64,000 bases of DNA from Bacteroidales bacterium (GTDB taxonomy: Bacteria; Bacteroidota; Bacteroidia; Bacteroidales; Tenuifilaceae), in assembly GCA_028708425.1 (NCBI GenBank), contig JAQVYY010000004.1, positions 57,075-121,074 of the forward strand, read 5' to 3'. The translations under genes were made by a program, and so were the position numbers. Every line of letters begins with the position of its first letter. Position 1 is the first letter of the stretch. Under the pieces are notes generated by a model, which worked only from the letters and a program-made list of their open reading frames with translations, was not told the origin of the DNA and did not search any database. Of the stretch, positions 33,630 to 42,375 are shown one piece after another.

Positions 33630-36431
33630 CTACTGTAGGTTGTCAAAGTCGATGCTTATTAAAAACTCAGTGAGGTTTTCATCATGGCTAAGGTTTAATT
33701 TCTTCCTTAACCTGTACCTACTAATTTCAACGGCTCTGGTTGAGTTGTTTAGTAACCGAGCAATCTCTTTGGTAGAAAAATTCATCTTTAAATAGGAACA
33801 AAGCCTTAAATCGTTGGTGGTAAGATTAGGATATTTATTCAGAAGCTTTTTAAAGTAGCCTTGCTCTGATAGCTTTAGGTTTTTTAAGGCATTCATCCAT
33901 TCCTGGGTTTGGGTTTCGAGCCCCTCGCTAATAATACCCTCCATACTCCTTAGGTTTTTTATGGGGTATTTGGATGATTTTTCTTTAATAGTGCTGATTT
34001 CTTTTTGAAGTTTAGTTAAAATTTCATTTTTACTAAGTAAGTACCTTATGGTGAGCATTAGCTCATTGTTTTTGTAATCGAGCTCCTTTTTTAACGAGCT
34101 ATGCTTGAGCTCCATTTCCAATCGCTCCTGTTGACGAGCCATTTTATATTTAGTGTAGAGAACTATTAGCCAAATTAATAAAATCAGAATAGCAATATAG
34201 CTGATTAGCGCAATAGCTGAGTAGAACCAGGGTTTACTAATTGTAATTGGAGTTTGGATAATTGAACCATCCGGTCCTTGAATCTCAACGGTATAGTCGC
34301 CAGGCATAAGACCCAGGTAGGTAAAATGATTGTTATGGGTGCTTTGCCAATTGTTTTCAAGCTCTTTTATGCGATAAAGAAATTGTTTGCTGGGATAGTC
34401 AAAGGAGTAAGGGGCAATAAAGCTAACGGTTACATTATTCATGTTCCATTTAGCTCTCATGTTTTTAAAATTATTGTAATGAACTACTTCCTCGTCCTGT
34501 TTACCATAAAAAACTACTTTTTCAAGTTCAAGGCCCGCAATACTTTTTTTATTTTTATGCGCTTCAAGATTGTATGTGTCAAAACTTTCGGGAGTTGGAA
34601 TAATTAAAGTTTTACTATCGAGGCTTACCAGCTGTATGCTTCGTTGGGGTAAGCTAATATTGTTAAGGTGTACCTCCCATTTTTTAGTAGCAGTAAAGTC
34701 CAGATTAATTTGAAACAGCGCCAGCTTATCATCCTTTATAAGCCAATACTCATTTTTTTGATAATGCTGAATTTGATCAGCCATTCTGAATTCACCCAGC
34801 GCTTTTGATAATGAATCAGCTGGGATTATTTTATTCTTCACATAATCATAGGTGTAAATATCCTGGGATGTGGCAAAAACTACCCTGTTATTAATTTTAA
34901 ACACTTTTATGTTGTGGCTCTCTCCTTTAATATTTGGATAGAAGTCAACTTTAATTGCCTGGTTTAAATCGTCAGAGATTTCGAACCTATATAACCCTTT
35001 TTGGTGGTGCGATGCCCATACATACCCCAGATAATCTACCTCGAGGTAACGTGTAGGCTCGGTAAAATTTTCTAGTTTTGACAGGAATTGCCATTTGTTT
35101 TTGGCTGATTTATCAAGAACAATGATGCCGGTGTACGTACCCCCAAGTAAATAATCGCCGTATAACTTAAAGGTCCACCCCCCGGTTACAGATGATATAA
35201 GGCTAAACTTTTCACCGTCTACCAGGTATGTTCCCTCGTTGTGCCCACATAAAATTTGGTTGTCATACTCCACAAGCGACCAAACCTGACCTTGGCTGTT
35301 GGGAATCGGCCTTAGGTTCGTAAAGCGGTAGAACTGCCCCTTTTTTAAAATATCGCCAAGAAAAAGGCCATGGTTTGTTCCGATATACAGCTGGTCATTC
35401 TTTTTTAGCAAAGCATAAATTGTTCCTAAAGACGCATTTTTGCTCTTATAGTGGGTGTAGGGCGATAGCAAATCGATGTAGTTTACCCCCTCATCAAGTC
35501 CAACCCATAGCCCCGTTTCTTTGTCGGCGTAGAGTGAAAGGATAGTGTTGTTTTTTAGCCCGTTATGCGTGCTGTAGCTTTGGAGTATTTCACCTTTTTT
35601 GTTAGTAATAATCAATCCGTTGAGTATGCTGCCAAAGGCGTAAGTGGAGTCGTTTAGCTGCTTAGCTGCATTGCATATACTATTTTTAAGAAAGGTGCTA
35701 GCATCAGAATTGAAGCTTATAAAGTTTTGACCGTCATAACGGAATATACCATAATTGTCGGTGCAAACCAGCCATTGATCATCACCATACGGAATAATTG
35801 CATGCACTTTTTTGTTTGAAAAAACATCGCTATGCTCAATGTAGCTATATTCATTATTCTGAAACCAGAGCAGCCCACTTTCAATAACTTGAACAACGTA
35901 TTTATCCCTGATTTGATGAAGAAAAAGCATGGCGTAGGGAGCTTTTGCTTTTTCAACTGTTCCATTACAATAAACATATACTGAGGTAAACGACTGGAAG
36001 TAAACTTTTTCCCCATCACAATAGATCTTCCATATCTCATCGTTTTTTTCCATTGAGGTTAGATCCGAAATTGACGTGTACTCTAGAATACCCATGTTGT
36101 TGTACTCCCAAAATCCAAATTCCTCAAAAGAGCCTGTAAAAATTTGGCCATTGCTATTTACCGCCACTGCCCTGATGGGGAGCTTATCTTTTAGCGTATA
36201 TTTTGTCCAGTTAATACCGTTAAACTCAAATAAACCTTCAGAGTTTGCCGCGTATATTAAACGGTTATACGGGTTTTGGGCAATATTCCAATTCTGATTT
36301 TTGATATCAAAATCATTAATAAGGTACGGAATTAGCTCAGGAACGTTGGCATTTGCAGCCAACGTAGCTAAAAGTAACGATCCGAAAAAAATCGATAGCT
36401 GTATTAAGGTTTTGTAAATGGCCTTTTTCAT
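33630..36431 (-). CDS. Membrane-spanning beta-propeller / Y_Y_Y / LuxR-type regulator
   Basis: A 933-aa one-component regulator. Residues 1-28 are a signal peptide. Residues about 30-640 contain Reg_prop-type repeats that should form two periplasmic propellers (YFQSFTSVYVY, GLWVGLDEGVNYIDL, YIGTNHGLFLGD). A Y_Y_Y domain lies at about 655-715 (FLYRIKELENNWQ ... GDYTVEIQG), a single transmembrane helix at about 728-752 and a coiled coil at about 755-830. A C-terminal LuxR/GerE-type HTH follows (LTTNDLRLCSYLKMNFSTKEIARLLNNSTRAVEISRYRLRKKL). No histidine-kinase or receiver domain is present. The gene stands directly before susC in the same direction, so it probably senses glucan fragments and activates the operon. 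Confidence 0.85.
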   Translation of the reverse strand: MKKAIYKTLIQLSIFFGSLLLATLAANANVPELIPYLINDFDIKNQNWNIAQNPYNRLIYAANSEGLFEFNGINWTKYTLKDKLPIRAVAVNSNGQIFTGSFEEFGFWEYNNMGILEYTSISDLTSMEKNDEIWKIYCDGEKVYFQSFTSVYVYCNGTVEKAKAPYAMLFLHQIRDKYVVQVIESGLLWFQNNEYSYIEHSDVFSNKKVHAIIPYGDDQWLVCTDNYGIFRYDGQNFISFNSDASTFLKNSICNAAKQLNDSTYAFGSILNGLIITNKKGEILQSYSTHNGLKNNTILSLYADKETGLWVGLDEGVNYIDLLSPYTHYKSKNASLGTIYALLKKNDQLYIGTNHGLFLGDILKKGQFYRFTNLRPIPNSQGQVWSLVEYDNQILCGHNEGTYLVDGEKFSLISSVTGGWTFKLYGDYLLGGTYTGIIVLDKSAKNKWQFLSKLENFTEPTRYLEVDYLGYVWASHHQKGLYRFEISDDLNQAIKVDFYPNIKGESHNIKVFKINNRVVFATSQDIYTYDYVKNKIIPADSLSKALGEFRMADQIQHYQKNEYWLIKDDKLALFQINLDFTATKKWEVHLNNISLPQRSIQLVSLDSKTLIIPTPESFDTYNLEAHKNKKSIAGLELEKVVFYGKQDEEVVHYNNFKNMRAKWNMNNVTVSFIAPYSFDYPSKQFLYRIKELENNWQSTHNNHFTYLGLMPGDYTVEIQGPDGSIIQTPITISKPWFYSAIALISYIAILILLIWLIVLYTKYKMARQQERLEMELKHSSLKKELDYKNNELMLTIRYLLSKNEILTKLQKEISTIKEKSSKYPIKNLRSMEGIISEGLETQTQEWMNALKNLKLSEQGYFKKLLNKYPNLTTNDLRLCSYLKMNFSTKEIARLLNNSTRAVEISRYRLRKKLNLSHDENLTEFLISIDFDNLQ

Positions 36432-36519
36432 AAAAACAGTTCAGCACGCATTGTTTAATTACCCCTTAAAAGTACAATGAATTTTGGTAACAACAAGGGC
36501 AGAGGGGTTTTGAGCTAAG

Positions 36520-36644
36520 CAAGGGGTTGCTATTCAGACTAAAACGCTTAGTGTAACCAATTTTGCGACCCAAAATTGGGCTTCACTATGTCGGGGTAGC
36601 CAGAATTTACACGCATCTTTAATAAATTTAATGAATAATGCGGG
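36520..36644 (+). repeat. MITE-like element, copy G (left part eroded)
   Basis: The right two thirds match the consensus: AACCAATTTTGCGACCCAAAATTGGG hairpin, CGGGGTAGCC, GATGAATAATGCGGG-type end at 36644, then TTA. The left terminal module is not recognisable. Confidence 0.65.
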
Positions 36645-36760
36645 TTAGCATGATAGTTTTCAAAAACAATTACTTCCGAACCATCAAAGTATTTGGGTGT
36701 GTTCTTCCTAAATAATTCGATTATTTCTAATTTGTCGTTTCCTGTATATTCTCTAATCAT
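36645..36760 (-). pseudogene. Truncated GNAT acetyltransferase, N-terminal remnant
   Basis: MIREYTGNDKLEIIELFRKNTPKYFDGSE is the start of a GNAT-type N-acetyltransferase (first beta-strand and helix). After about 35 codons the frame runs into element copy G, giving ...NPHYSLNL, the same residues the element terminus encodes at the end of the DHOD-like gene, and stops at 36548. A normal GNAT protein is about 150 aa, so the acetyl-CoA site is missing and the gene is dead. Confidence 0.65.
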
Positions 36761-36828
36761 TCCATCAGATTACAAAAAATGTAATGCTAGCACAACCTAT
36801 TAATTAGCATTGTGTTATGAACAGGGTT

Positions 36829-37404
36829 TCACTTTTCGAATACCGCCTTCCCGTCTTGCGTTAGTACAACGGCAGTATCGTTGCCCTTTAATTCGTAATG
36901 CTCGTTTTTGTACCAGAATCCAGATTCGGGGTTTTGGCCAATCAGGTCAATCTGCTCGCCTCCGTTTAGGTATGCTTTAGCCTCGTTGGTTGTGCTGTTG
37001 AATATCAACAAAAGGGTTTGCCCCGCTTTGTTTTTTATCGTGGTTTTGGTGATTTCGTCATGATGTACAAAAACAATTTCGTTACCCTTTTTTAGCTCAA
37101 TATTGTTTCCTTTTCCTCGCAATTCATAATCCTCATTCGTGTACCAAATTCCCGATGCCGATTTTTGCTGAACCAGCTCAATGGTATTGCCGTTAAGGTT
37201 TAGGGTTAAAGTTCCTTTGGCGTTATTAAATTCCATTTCTAGCTCTTTCCCATCTTTGCTAATTGATGTACGCTTAATAATTTCATCAGCAACTACTTCA
37301 GTTTTTTTCGTTGCTAAATCTGTGTCTTTTTGCTTTCCCTTTTCTTTACATGAAGCTAAAGATACCATTATCAGTACCACAATTACTAAAAATTTCTTCT
37401 CCAT
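36829..37404 (-). CDS. Lipoprotein with two MliC-like repeats
   Basis: A 191-aa lipoprotein (MEKKFLVIVVLIMVSLASCKEK, lipobox LASC). Two tandem repeats of about 65 residues follow: ELEMEFNNAKGTLTLNLNGNTIELVQQKSASGIWYTNEDYELRG and LLLIFNSTTNEAKAYLNGGEQIDLIGQNPESGFWYKNEHYELKG. The SGxWYxNExYELxG pattern resembles MliC/PliC, the C-type lysozyme inhibitors. The cysteines that form disulfides in MliC are absent. It may protect the wall against lysozyme, but the assignment rests on a short motif. Confidence 0.55.
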   Translation of the reverse strand: MEKKFLVIVVLIMVSLASCKEKGKQKDTDLATKKTEVVADEIIKRTSISKDGKELEMEFNNAKGTLTLNLNGNTIELVQQKSASGIWYTNEDYELRGKGNNIELKKGNEIVFVHHDEITKTTIKNKAGQTLLLIFNSTTNEAKAYLNGGEQIDLIGQNPESGFWYKNEHYELKGNDTAVVLTQDGKAVFEK

Positions 37405-37452
37405 TTTTCTGATTTTTTATTGTTGTAGTTTACTTTAGCTCTTCAACTATTT

Positions 37453-37486
37453 CAAAATTATTCTCCCTGCCCAATAAATTTTTCAA
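37453..37486 (-). promoter_or_regulatory. Candidate promoter of the MliC-like gene
   Basis: Minus strand TTG (37486-37484), a 23-base spacer, then TAATTTTG (37460-37453) match the Bacteroidota TTG / TAnnTTTG promoter at the long end of accepted spacing. The start codon is about 49 bases downstream. Confidence 0.35.
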
Positions 37487-37513
37487 CATGTATTTCCAAT
37501 CAGCTTAAAAAGC

Positions 37514-38140
37514 TTACTTAGTATCAAATTGCTTAACAAAGTAGGCAACCTTCTCCATCGATGTAATCATATTATATTCCTCAAGAAAAACATTCTCGGG
37601 CACATTAAGCGGGGTGGTTGTAAAGTTTAGTATACCCTTTATTTTTGCATTAACAAGCAGCTTCGAGATGGTGTTGGCCGTATGCGATGGGGTTGTAATT
37701 ATTGCAATTCGTATATCGTGTTTTTCTATAACCGACTGAAAATCGCGAATGTGAAAACATTTTACCCCCGAGATAACCTTGTTAACCTTGTTCTCGTCAA
37801 TATCAAAAGTGGCAACCACGTTTAGCTTTGCCCGCTTCCCTGTAAAAAATGTTGTAATGGCTCTGCCAAGGTTCCCCATGCCAATTACGGCCACATTAAG
37901 CCCGTTTGGATGGTCAATAAGCTTTCCAATAACATCAACAAGTTCCTGTGCATCGTATCCCCTTTTCTTTATGCTCGAATACCCAATAAGCATTAAATCG
38001 CGCCTAACCTGAACTGGGGTGTTGTGGTGCAGGGTTGCAATTTCGTGCGAGTAAATGTGCGTTTTGCCTTTCGCAAGGCAATCTAGCAAGGTACGTCTGT
38101 ACTCGCTAAGTCGCTCAATAGTTTTTTCGGGGAGTTTCAC
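37514..38140 (-). CDS. rex: Redox-sensing transcriptional repressor Rex
   Basis: A 208-aa cytoplasmic repressor of the expected length. The N-terminal winged helix (LPEKTIERLSEYRRTLLDCLAKGKTHIYSHEIATLHHNTPVQVRRDLMLIG) recognises DNA. The C-terminal Rossmann domain (VAVIGMGNLGRAI, VVATFDIDENKV) binds NADH/NAD+ and controls DNA binding. Rex represses fermentation and hydrogenase genes at low NADH/NAD+. It is divergent from the hydrogenase operon, and a strong Rex-type site occurs at 42373-42390 before the hydG operon. Confidence 0.93.
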   Translation of the reverse strand: MKLPEKTIERLSEYRRTLLDCLAKGKTHIYSHEIATLHHNTPVQVRRDLMLIGYSSIKKRGYDAQELVDVIGKLIDHPNGLNVAVIGMGNLGRAITTFFTGKRAKLNVVATFDIDENKVNKVISGVKCFHIRDFQSVIEKHDIRIAIITTPSHTANTISKLLVNAKIKGILNFTTTPLNVPENVFLEEYNMITSMEKVAYFVKQFDTK

Positions 38141-38486
38141 AGGTTTTATAATTAGGTTAATATGATTAAGTGGAGCTACTTAGAGCGTTTTATTCAAAAT
38201 CCTTACCACCAATTTAAAGGATTTCGATATCACAAAAATACAAAAAAACCATTAACTTTACCTGTAGTTTAAATTTAGCAATGTGATAGTTCCGCTTTAT
38301 TCAGAGCGATTATGCTGTTACAGGTCAACTATTCAATTGGGCTTTAAGACCGTATTTAGTATCTTTTTATAAACGTTTTCTAACCTTTTTCAAATCTTTA
38401 GGCTAAGGATTTATTTTAATTTTATTACAGTTTGGCTAAAATAATTATCTTTGAATCTAATTACACCTTGATATTATACAATTGCT
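38141..38486. promoter_or_regulatory. rex / hydrogenase divergent intergenic region
   Basis: A 346-base AT-rich gap. On the plus strand TATCTTTG at 38446-38453 fits the -7 consensus, 33 bases before the ferredoxin ATG. There is no TTG at the usual spacing. No intact Rex-type palindrome was found here; only a TCACAA half-site at 38230-38235. Confidence 0.4.
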
Positions 38487-38735
38487 ATGAGTAGTAAAAT
38501 AGAAGTGGTTATTTGCTTGGGTAGCTCTTGCTTTGCAAGAGGAAATAAGAATCTGTTAAAAACAATAACCCAGTATATAAAAGATTACAACCTGCATGAC
38601 AGGGTTTGTTTTCATGGTGCGCATTGTATTGGTGAGTGTGCCGATGGGCCCATTTTAAAGGTAGATAACACCATGCATACTCATGTTGACGAGGTAAAGG
38701 CAATCGAAATTTTAGATCGTACATTCCAATCCTAA
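38487..38735 (+). CDS. Thioredoxin-like [2Fe-2S] ferredoxin
   Basis: An 82-aa protein of the thioredoxin-like ferredoxin family (NuoE/HndA C-terminal type). Cysteines at 10 and 15 (CLGSSC) and at 47 and 51 (CIGEC) give the CX4C...CX3C cluster pattern. Small proteins of this type feed electrons to [FeFe]-hydrogenase subunits. Its stop codon is 12 bases before the hydrogenase gene, so it is likely its redox partner in the same operon. Confidence 0.85.
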   Translation: MSSKIEVVICLGSSCFARGNKNLLKTITQYIKDYNLHDRVCFHGAHCIGECADGPILKVDNTMHTHVDEVKAIEILDRTFQS

Positions 38736-38747
38736 AAAGTAAAACCC

Positions 38748-40598
38748 ATGTCGCAGCTGTTTAAAATAAGTGAAAAAGATTGTGTTAACTGCTTTGCATG
38801 CGTAAGAATATGTCCAGTAGATGCCATTGAGGTACATACAGATAAAGATTTTTGTAAAATCGTGGCCAACCGTTGCATTGGTTGTGGAAACTGCCTAAAC
38901 ATTTGCCCTTTTAACGCAATATCGTACCGTTCGTCGAAGCAAGAGGTTAAGGATTTAATTGCCGATGGTGGTAAGATAGCCGCAATAGTAGCACCATCAG
39001 TATCCGGCGAATTTATTGATATTAAGGATTATCGGAAATTCGTTCAGATGATTAAGTCGCTGGGATTTACCTACGTTTGCGAGGTTACTTTTGGTGTCGA
39101 TCTGGTTGCTCGCGAGTACAAAAAACTTTTCGAAGACTTTAAAGGCAAATATTTCTTGTCGTCGGTTTGTCCCGTGGTGGTTTCACTGGTCGAAAAATTT
39201 TACCCTGAGCTGATAAATAATTTAGTGCCAGTTGTTTCGCCCATGGTGGCCACCGCAAAAGTTATGCATAAGGAGTATGGCGATGATACCAAGGTAGTGT
39301 ACATTGGACCATGTATAGCCAGCAAGGATGAGGCAAAACGCCATACCGATGAGGGTAAGGTTGATGCAGTACTTACTTTTACCGAGCTGCGCGAGCTGTT
39401 CGATGAGTTCGATATTAAGGAGAGCAAATACGAGTATAGCGAGTTCGATAGTCCCATTGGTTATAAGGGGTCTATTTTGCCCATTGCAAACGGTTTGCTG
39501 CAAATAGCCGATGTTAGCGAAGACCTCCTAACTGGCGATGTTATAACAGCCGAGGGGCAAGCCGATATTATGGATGCGATGAATGAGTTTAAAAACCATG
39601 CCGAAACGATATGTCGCCACTTCAACCTATTTTTCTGCGAAGGATGCCTCATGGGACCAGGCACATCGCGAGGTGGCGAAAAGTATTTACGCCGCACCAT
39701 GGTTGTAAACTATGCCAATAAACGCTTAAAATCGTTCAACCAAAAATCATTTGATGAGAGCATTCAAAAGCACTCATCACATCACCTCACCTATTCCTTT
39801 ACTGCCGATGATCAGCGAATTGTACCGCCTTCGCAACGAACCGTTCGCGAGGTGCTTAAAATGATTAATAAGGAGCTGATGGGAAGTAAACCAGGTTGCG
39901 CAGCCTGCGGTTTTCCAAGTTGTCAGGATTTTGCCGTGGCGGTGGCCTCCGGATTGGCTCATCCTGATATGTGCCTTAGCTTTTCAATATCAAATAGGCG
40001 CGAGTATATTGAAACGCTTAAGAAAACCAACGAAAAACTGGCTGCAACGGAAAAGGCGCTACACCACTCCGAAAAAACTGCGAAAGCAGAACAGGAAGCC
40101 GCTCGGGATGCTTCCGAAACCATCACCACGATGATGAAAAAACTTCCATCATCACTGGTAATTGTCGATAAGAAGTTGAAGATTATCCATAGCAATCAAA
40201 GTTTCATCGATTTGCTTGGTGATGATGCCATTGAGATTAACGAAATTGTGCCAGGTTTGGTGGGGGCAGACCTCAAAACCCTTCTACCTTACAAAGTTTA
40301 CACTCTATTTTCGCAGGTGCTTATAAACAACGAAGATCTTAGGAATAAGGATATTCATTATAAAGATGCACTGCTAAATATTTCAGTTTTTACCATTAAA
40401 AAAAATGGAGTAGTTGGTGCCGTAATCCGCGATATGTATGCCCCCGAAGTGCGAAAAGAGGAGGTTGTTAAGCGAATTGCCGAGGCTATAGATATTAACT
40501 TAGCCATGGTGCAGAAAATTGGATTCCTACTGGGCGAGGGTGCTGCCGAAACGGAGCATATGCTAAATTCAATTATTGACACCTATAAGGAAGGGTAA
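38748..40598 (+). CDS. Sensory [FeFe]-hydrogenase (group C type) with PAS-like domain
   Basis: A 616-aa protein. Two [4Fe-4S] ferredoxin motifs lie at Cys12/15/18/22 and Cys43/46/49/53. The H-cluster domain (about 80-330) has altered motifs: SSVCPVV at 138-144 in place of TSCCPAW, GPCIASKDE at 187-195 in place of MPCxxKxxE, and FFCEGCLMGPG near 295-305. The first L1 Cys, which relays protons in catalytic enzymes, is Val140. A further Fe-S domain with Cys384/387/392/409 follows, then a helical linker and a PAS-like domain (about 465-560). This architecture, followed by a PP2C-type phosphatase gene, is that of group C (C3) hydrogenases, thought to sense H2 or redox state rather than to turn over H2. 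Confidence 0.88.
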   Translation: MSQLFKISEKDCVNCFACVRICPVDAIEVHTDKDFCKIVANRCIGCGNCLNICPFNAISYRSSKQEVKDLIADGGKIAAIVAPSVSGEFIDIKDYRKFVQMIKSLGFTYVCEVTFGVDLVAREYKKLFEDFKGKYFLSSVCPVVVSLVEKFYPELINNLVPVVSPMVATAKVMHKEYGDDTKVVYIGPCIASKDEAKRHTDEGKVDAVLTFTELRELFDEFDIKESKYEYSEFDSPIGYKGSILPIANGLLQIADVSEDLLTGDVITAEGQADIMDAMNEFKNHAETICRHFNLFFCEGCLMGPGTSRGGEKYLRRTMVVNYANKRLKSFNQKSFDESIQKHSSHHLTYSFTADDQRIVPPSQRTVREVLKMINKELMGSKPGCAACGFPSCQDFAVAVASGLAHPDMCLSFSISNRREYIETLKKTNEKLAATEKALHHSEKTAKAEQEAARDASETITTMMKKLPSSLVIVDKKLKIIHSNQSFIDLLGDDAIEINEIVPGLVGADLKTLLPYKVYTLFSQVLINNEDLRNKDIHYKDALLNISVFTIKKNGVVGAVIRDMYAPEVRKEEVVKRIAEAIDINLAMVQKIGFLLGEGAAETEHMLNSIIDTYKEG

Positions 40599-40705
40599 AG
40601 CAAAAAGTAGGTACAGAACTAGCTTTGCAAAACATAAAAAGCCATTGAAATTTAAAAAGTATATACACTTGGCTGTCAGATTTTAACATTCAACTTATAT
40701 GCAAT

Positions 40706-41890
40706 ATGCCCGATAATTTTTTTATAGAGGTGAACTGTCAGCAAAAAAATCACGAAGGCGAACGGATTTGTGGCGACGTTTTTCTTTCGGAACGTGTGGT
40801 GGCCGAAAATAGGACTATTGCAGTGCTTAGCGATGGAATGGGGCATGGTGTAAAAGCAAATGTATTGGCCACGCTTACCGCCAAAATGGCCCTGAGTTTT
40901 ACTAAAGAACATAAGGAGATAAATCGTATTGCCGAAATAATAATGAAAACGCTGCCCGTTTGCTCTGTTCGTAAAATGAGCTACTCTACCTTTACCATAA
41001 TTGATATTGAGCATAATGGTGTAACCCGAATTCTAGAATACGATAACCCCGAGTGCTTTATTATGAGAGGAAAAAAGCGCTTTGAACCAGCCTGGCAATG
41101 CGTGGTGCTCCAAAACGATGTGAATGCTGGTAAGGAACTACGTTACTGCGAGTTTATACCCGAAAAAGAGGATCGAATTATTGCTTGGAGCGACGGTATT
41201 ACGCAATCGGGAATGGGCAGTGACTCTCACCCTTTTGGGCTAGGACTAGACGATGCACAGGATTTTGTGCTGCAGCAAATTAGAAACCAGGCCAAGGTAT
41301 CGGCACGCAAATTAAGCACCAAACTTGTAAATATGGCATATCGTAACGATGATTTCCATCCAAAAGACGATATTAGCGCGGTAACCATTTACTTTAGGAA
41401 ACCCCGAAAACTATTGCTATGTACTGGCCCGCCTTTCGATCAGGAAAATGATAAGGTTCTTGCCCAAAAATTTAAAGAGTTTAAGGGAAAGAAGATTATT
41501 AGTGGGGCAACAACGGGCGACATAATTTCTCGTGAGCTAGGTGTTGAAATAGAAGATATTTTCGAGTTTAACGACCCCAATTTACCACCAATATCCCTGA
41601 TGGAGGGGGTCGATTTGGTAACCGAGGGCATCCTTACGCTGGGTAAGGTTAATGAGATGCTATCAGCATATCCAGAAATATCGCCATCAGGCAAAGGGCC
41701 TGCCGACCAGATTGTTAACCTTATACTCGAGAGCGATGAGATTAATTTTATTGTGGGAACAGGCATAAACGTGGCGCATCAAGATCCCAGCCTGCCCATA
41801 GAACTCGAAATTAGGCGTACCGTGGTTAAGCGAATGGCACAAATACTACACGATAAGTTCTTAAAAGAGGTAAACCTAACCTTCCTTTAG
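40706..41890 (+). CDS. SpoIIE/PP2C-type protein phosphatase
   Basis: A 394-aa cytoplasmic phosphatase. The N-terminal SpoIIE domain (residues about 5-235) carries metal-binding Asp in ICGDVF (Asp24) and LSDGMGHG (Asp43), plus IIAWSDGITQSGMG. The C-terminal 150 residues (from RKLLLCTGPPFDQ) are a second domain that I do not recognise. It follows the sensory hydrogenase by 107 bases. In group C3 systems a phosphatase like this is taken to be the output of the hydrogen sensor. Its Ser/Thr-phosphorylated target is not visible here. Confidence 0.85.
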   Translation: MPDNFFIEVNCQQKNHEGERICGDVFLSERVVAENRTIAVLSDGMGHGVKANVLATLTAKMALSFTKEHKEINRIAEIIMKTLPVCSVRKMSYSTFTIIDIEHNGVTRILEYDNPECFIMRGKKRFEPAWQCVVLQNDVNAGKELRYCEFIPEKEDRIIAWSDGITQSGMGSDSHPFGLGLDDAQDFVLQQIRNQAKVSARKLSTKLVNMAYRNDDFHPKDDISAVTIYFRKPRKLLLCTGPPFDQENDKVLAQKFKEFKGKKIISGATTGDIISRELGVEIEDIFEFNDPNLPPISLMEGVDLVTEGILTLGKVNEMLSAYPEISPSGKGPADQIVNLILESDEINFIVGTGINVAHQDPSLPIELEIRRTVVKRMAQILHDKFLKEVNLTFL

Positions 41891-42345
41891 CTTCAATTTT
41901 ATTTTGAAGAATCGCTATATCGGTTATTAACAACTCCGCATAGATTTATTGTTTATGGAAGAGATGTTTGGTTAAATGGTTCGACCCCGAGGGGGTCGTA
42001 TAATCTTCGCTTATCTGTTCTCTATAAATATTCGAACCTTACGGATTCGGCTGTTTGCTCAACGGATGTACGATTTGTTTTGTTTAAATTTTGAACGGGA
42101 ATTGCTTTAACCTGCCCTTGCAGGGCGAAACCCCACTCTGTTACTTTATTACCCAAGGCGTTGCCTTGGGCTGGGTTAAATTGCTACTTTGTGGCGTAAA
42201 CATATTTGTTAATCGGGCTGAAAGCCCAGCTAAATTCAGCCCAAGGCAGCACCTCGGGTTGGTTTGTATTGGTCAAATTTTGCGCCCTGCAAGGGCAGGT
42301 TACAAATAAATGGCAAAACCCCAGTTATTTATGTTCATAAACATT

Positions 42346-42375
42346 TTGCAATAAAACAAAATAGCCATACATTTG
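42346..42375 (+). promoter_or_regulatory. Promoter of the TM1266-TBDR-hydG operon
   Basis: TTG at 42346-42348 (within TTTTG), a 19-base spacer and TACATTTG at 42368-42375 fit the Bacteroidota consensus exactly. The start site should be near 42380, about 100 bases before the first ATG at 42480. Confidence 0.7.

Larger units (their letters stand above)
36432..36828. other. Intergenic region with GNAT remnant and element copy G
   Basis: This 397-base region upstream of the regulator holds the diverged element copy G and the GNAT-gene remnant described separately. No promoter is clear. Confidence 0.4.

Noticed and set aside
41979..42000. GGTTCGACCCC resembles a tRNA T-arm.
   Set aside because: No acceptor stem, anticodon arm or D-arm can be built around it; it is part of a short palindrome within REP-like sequence.
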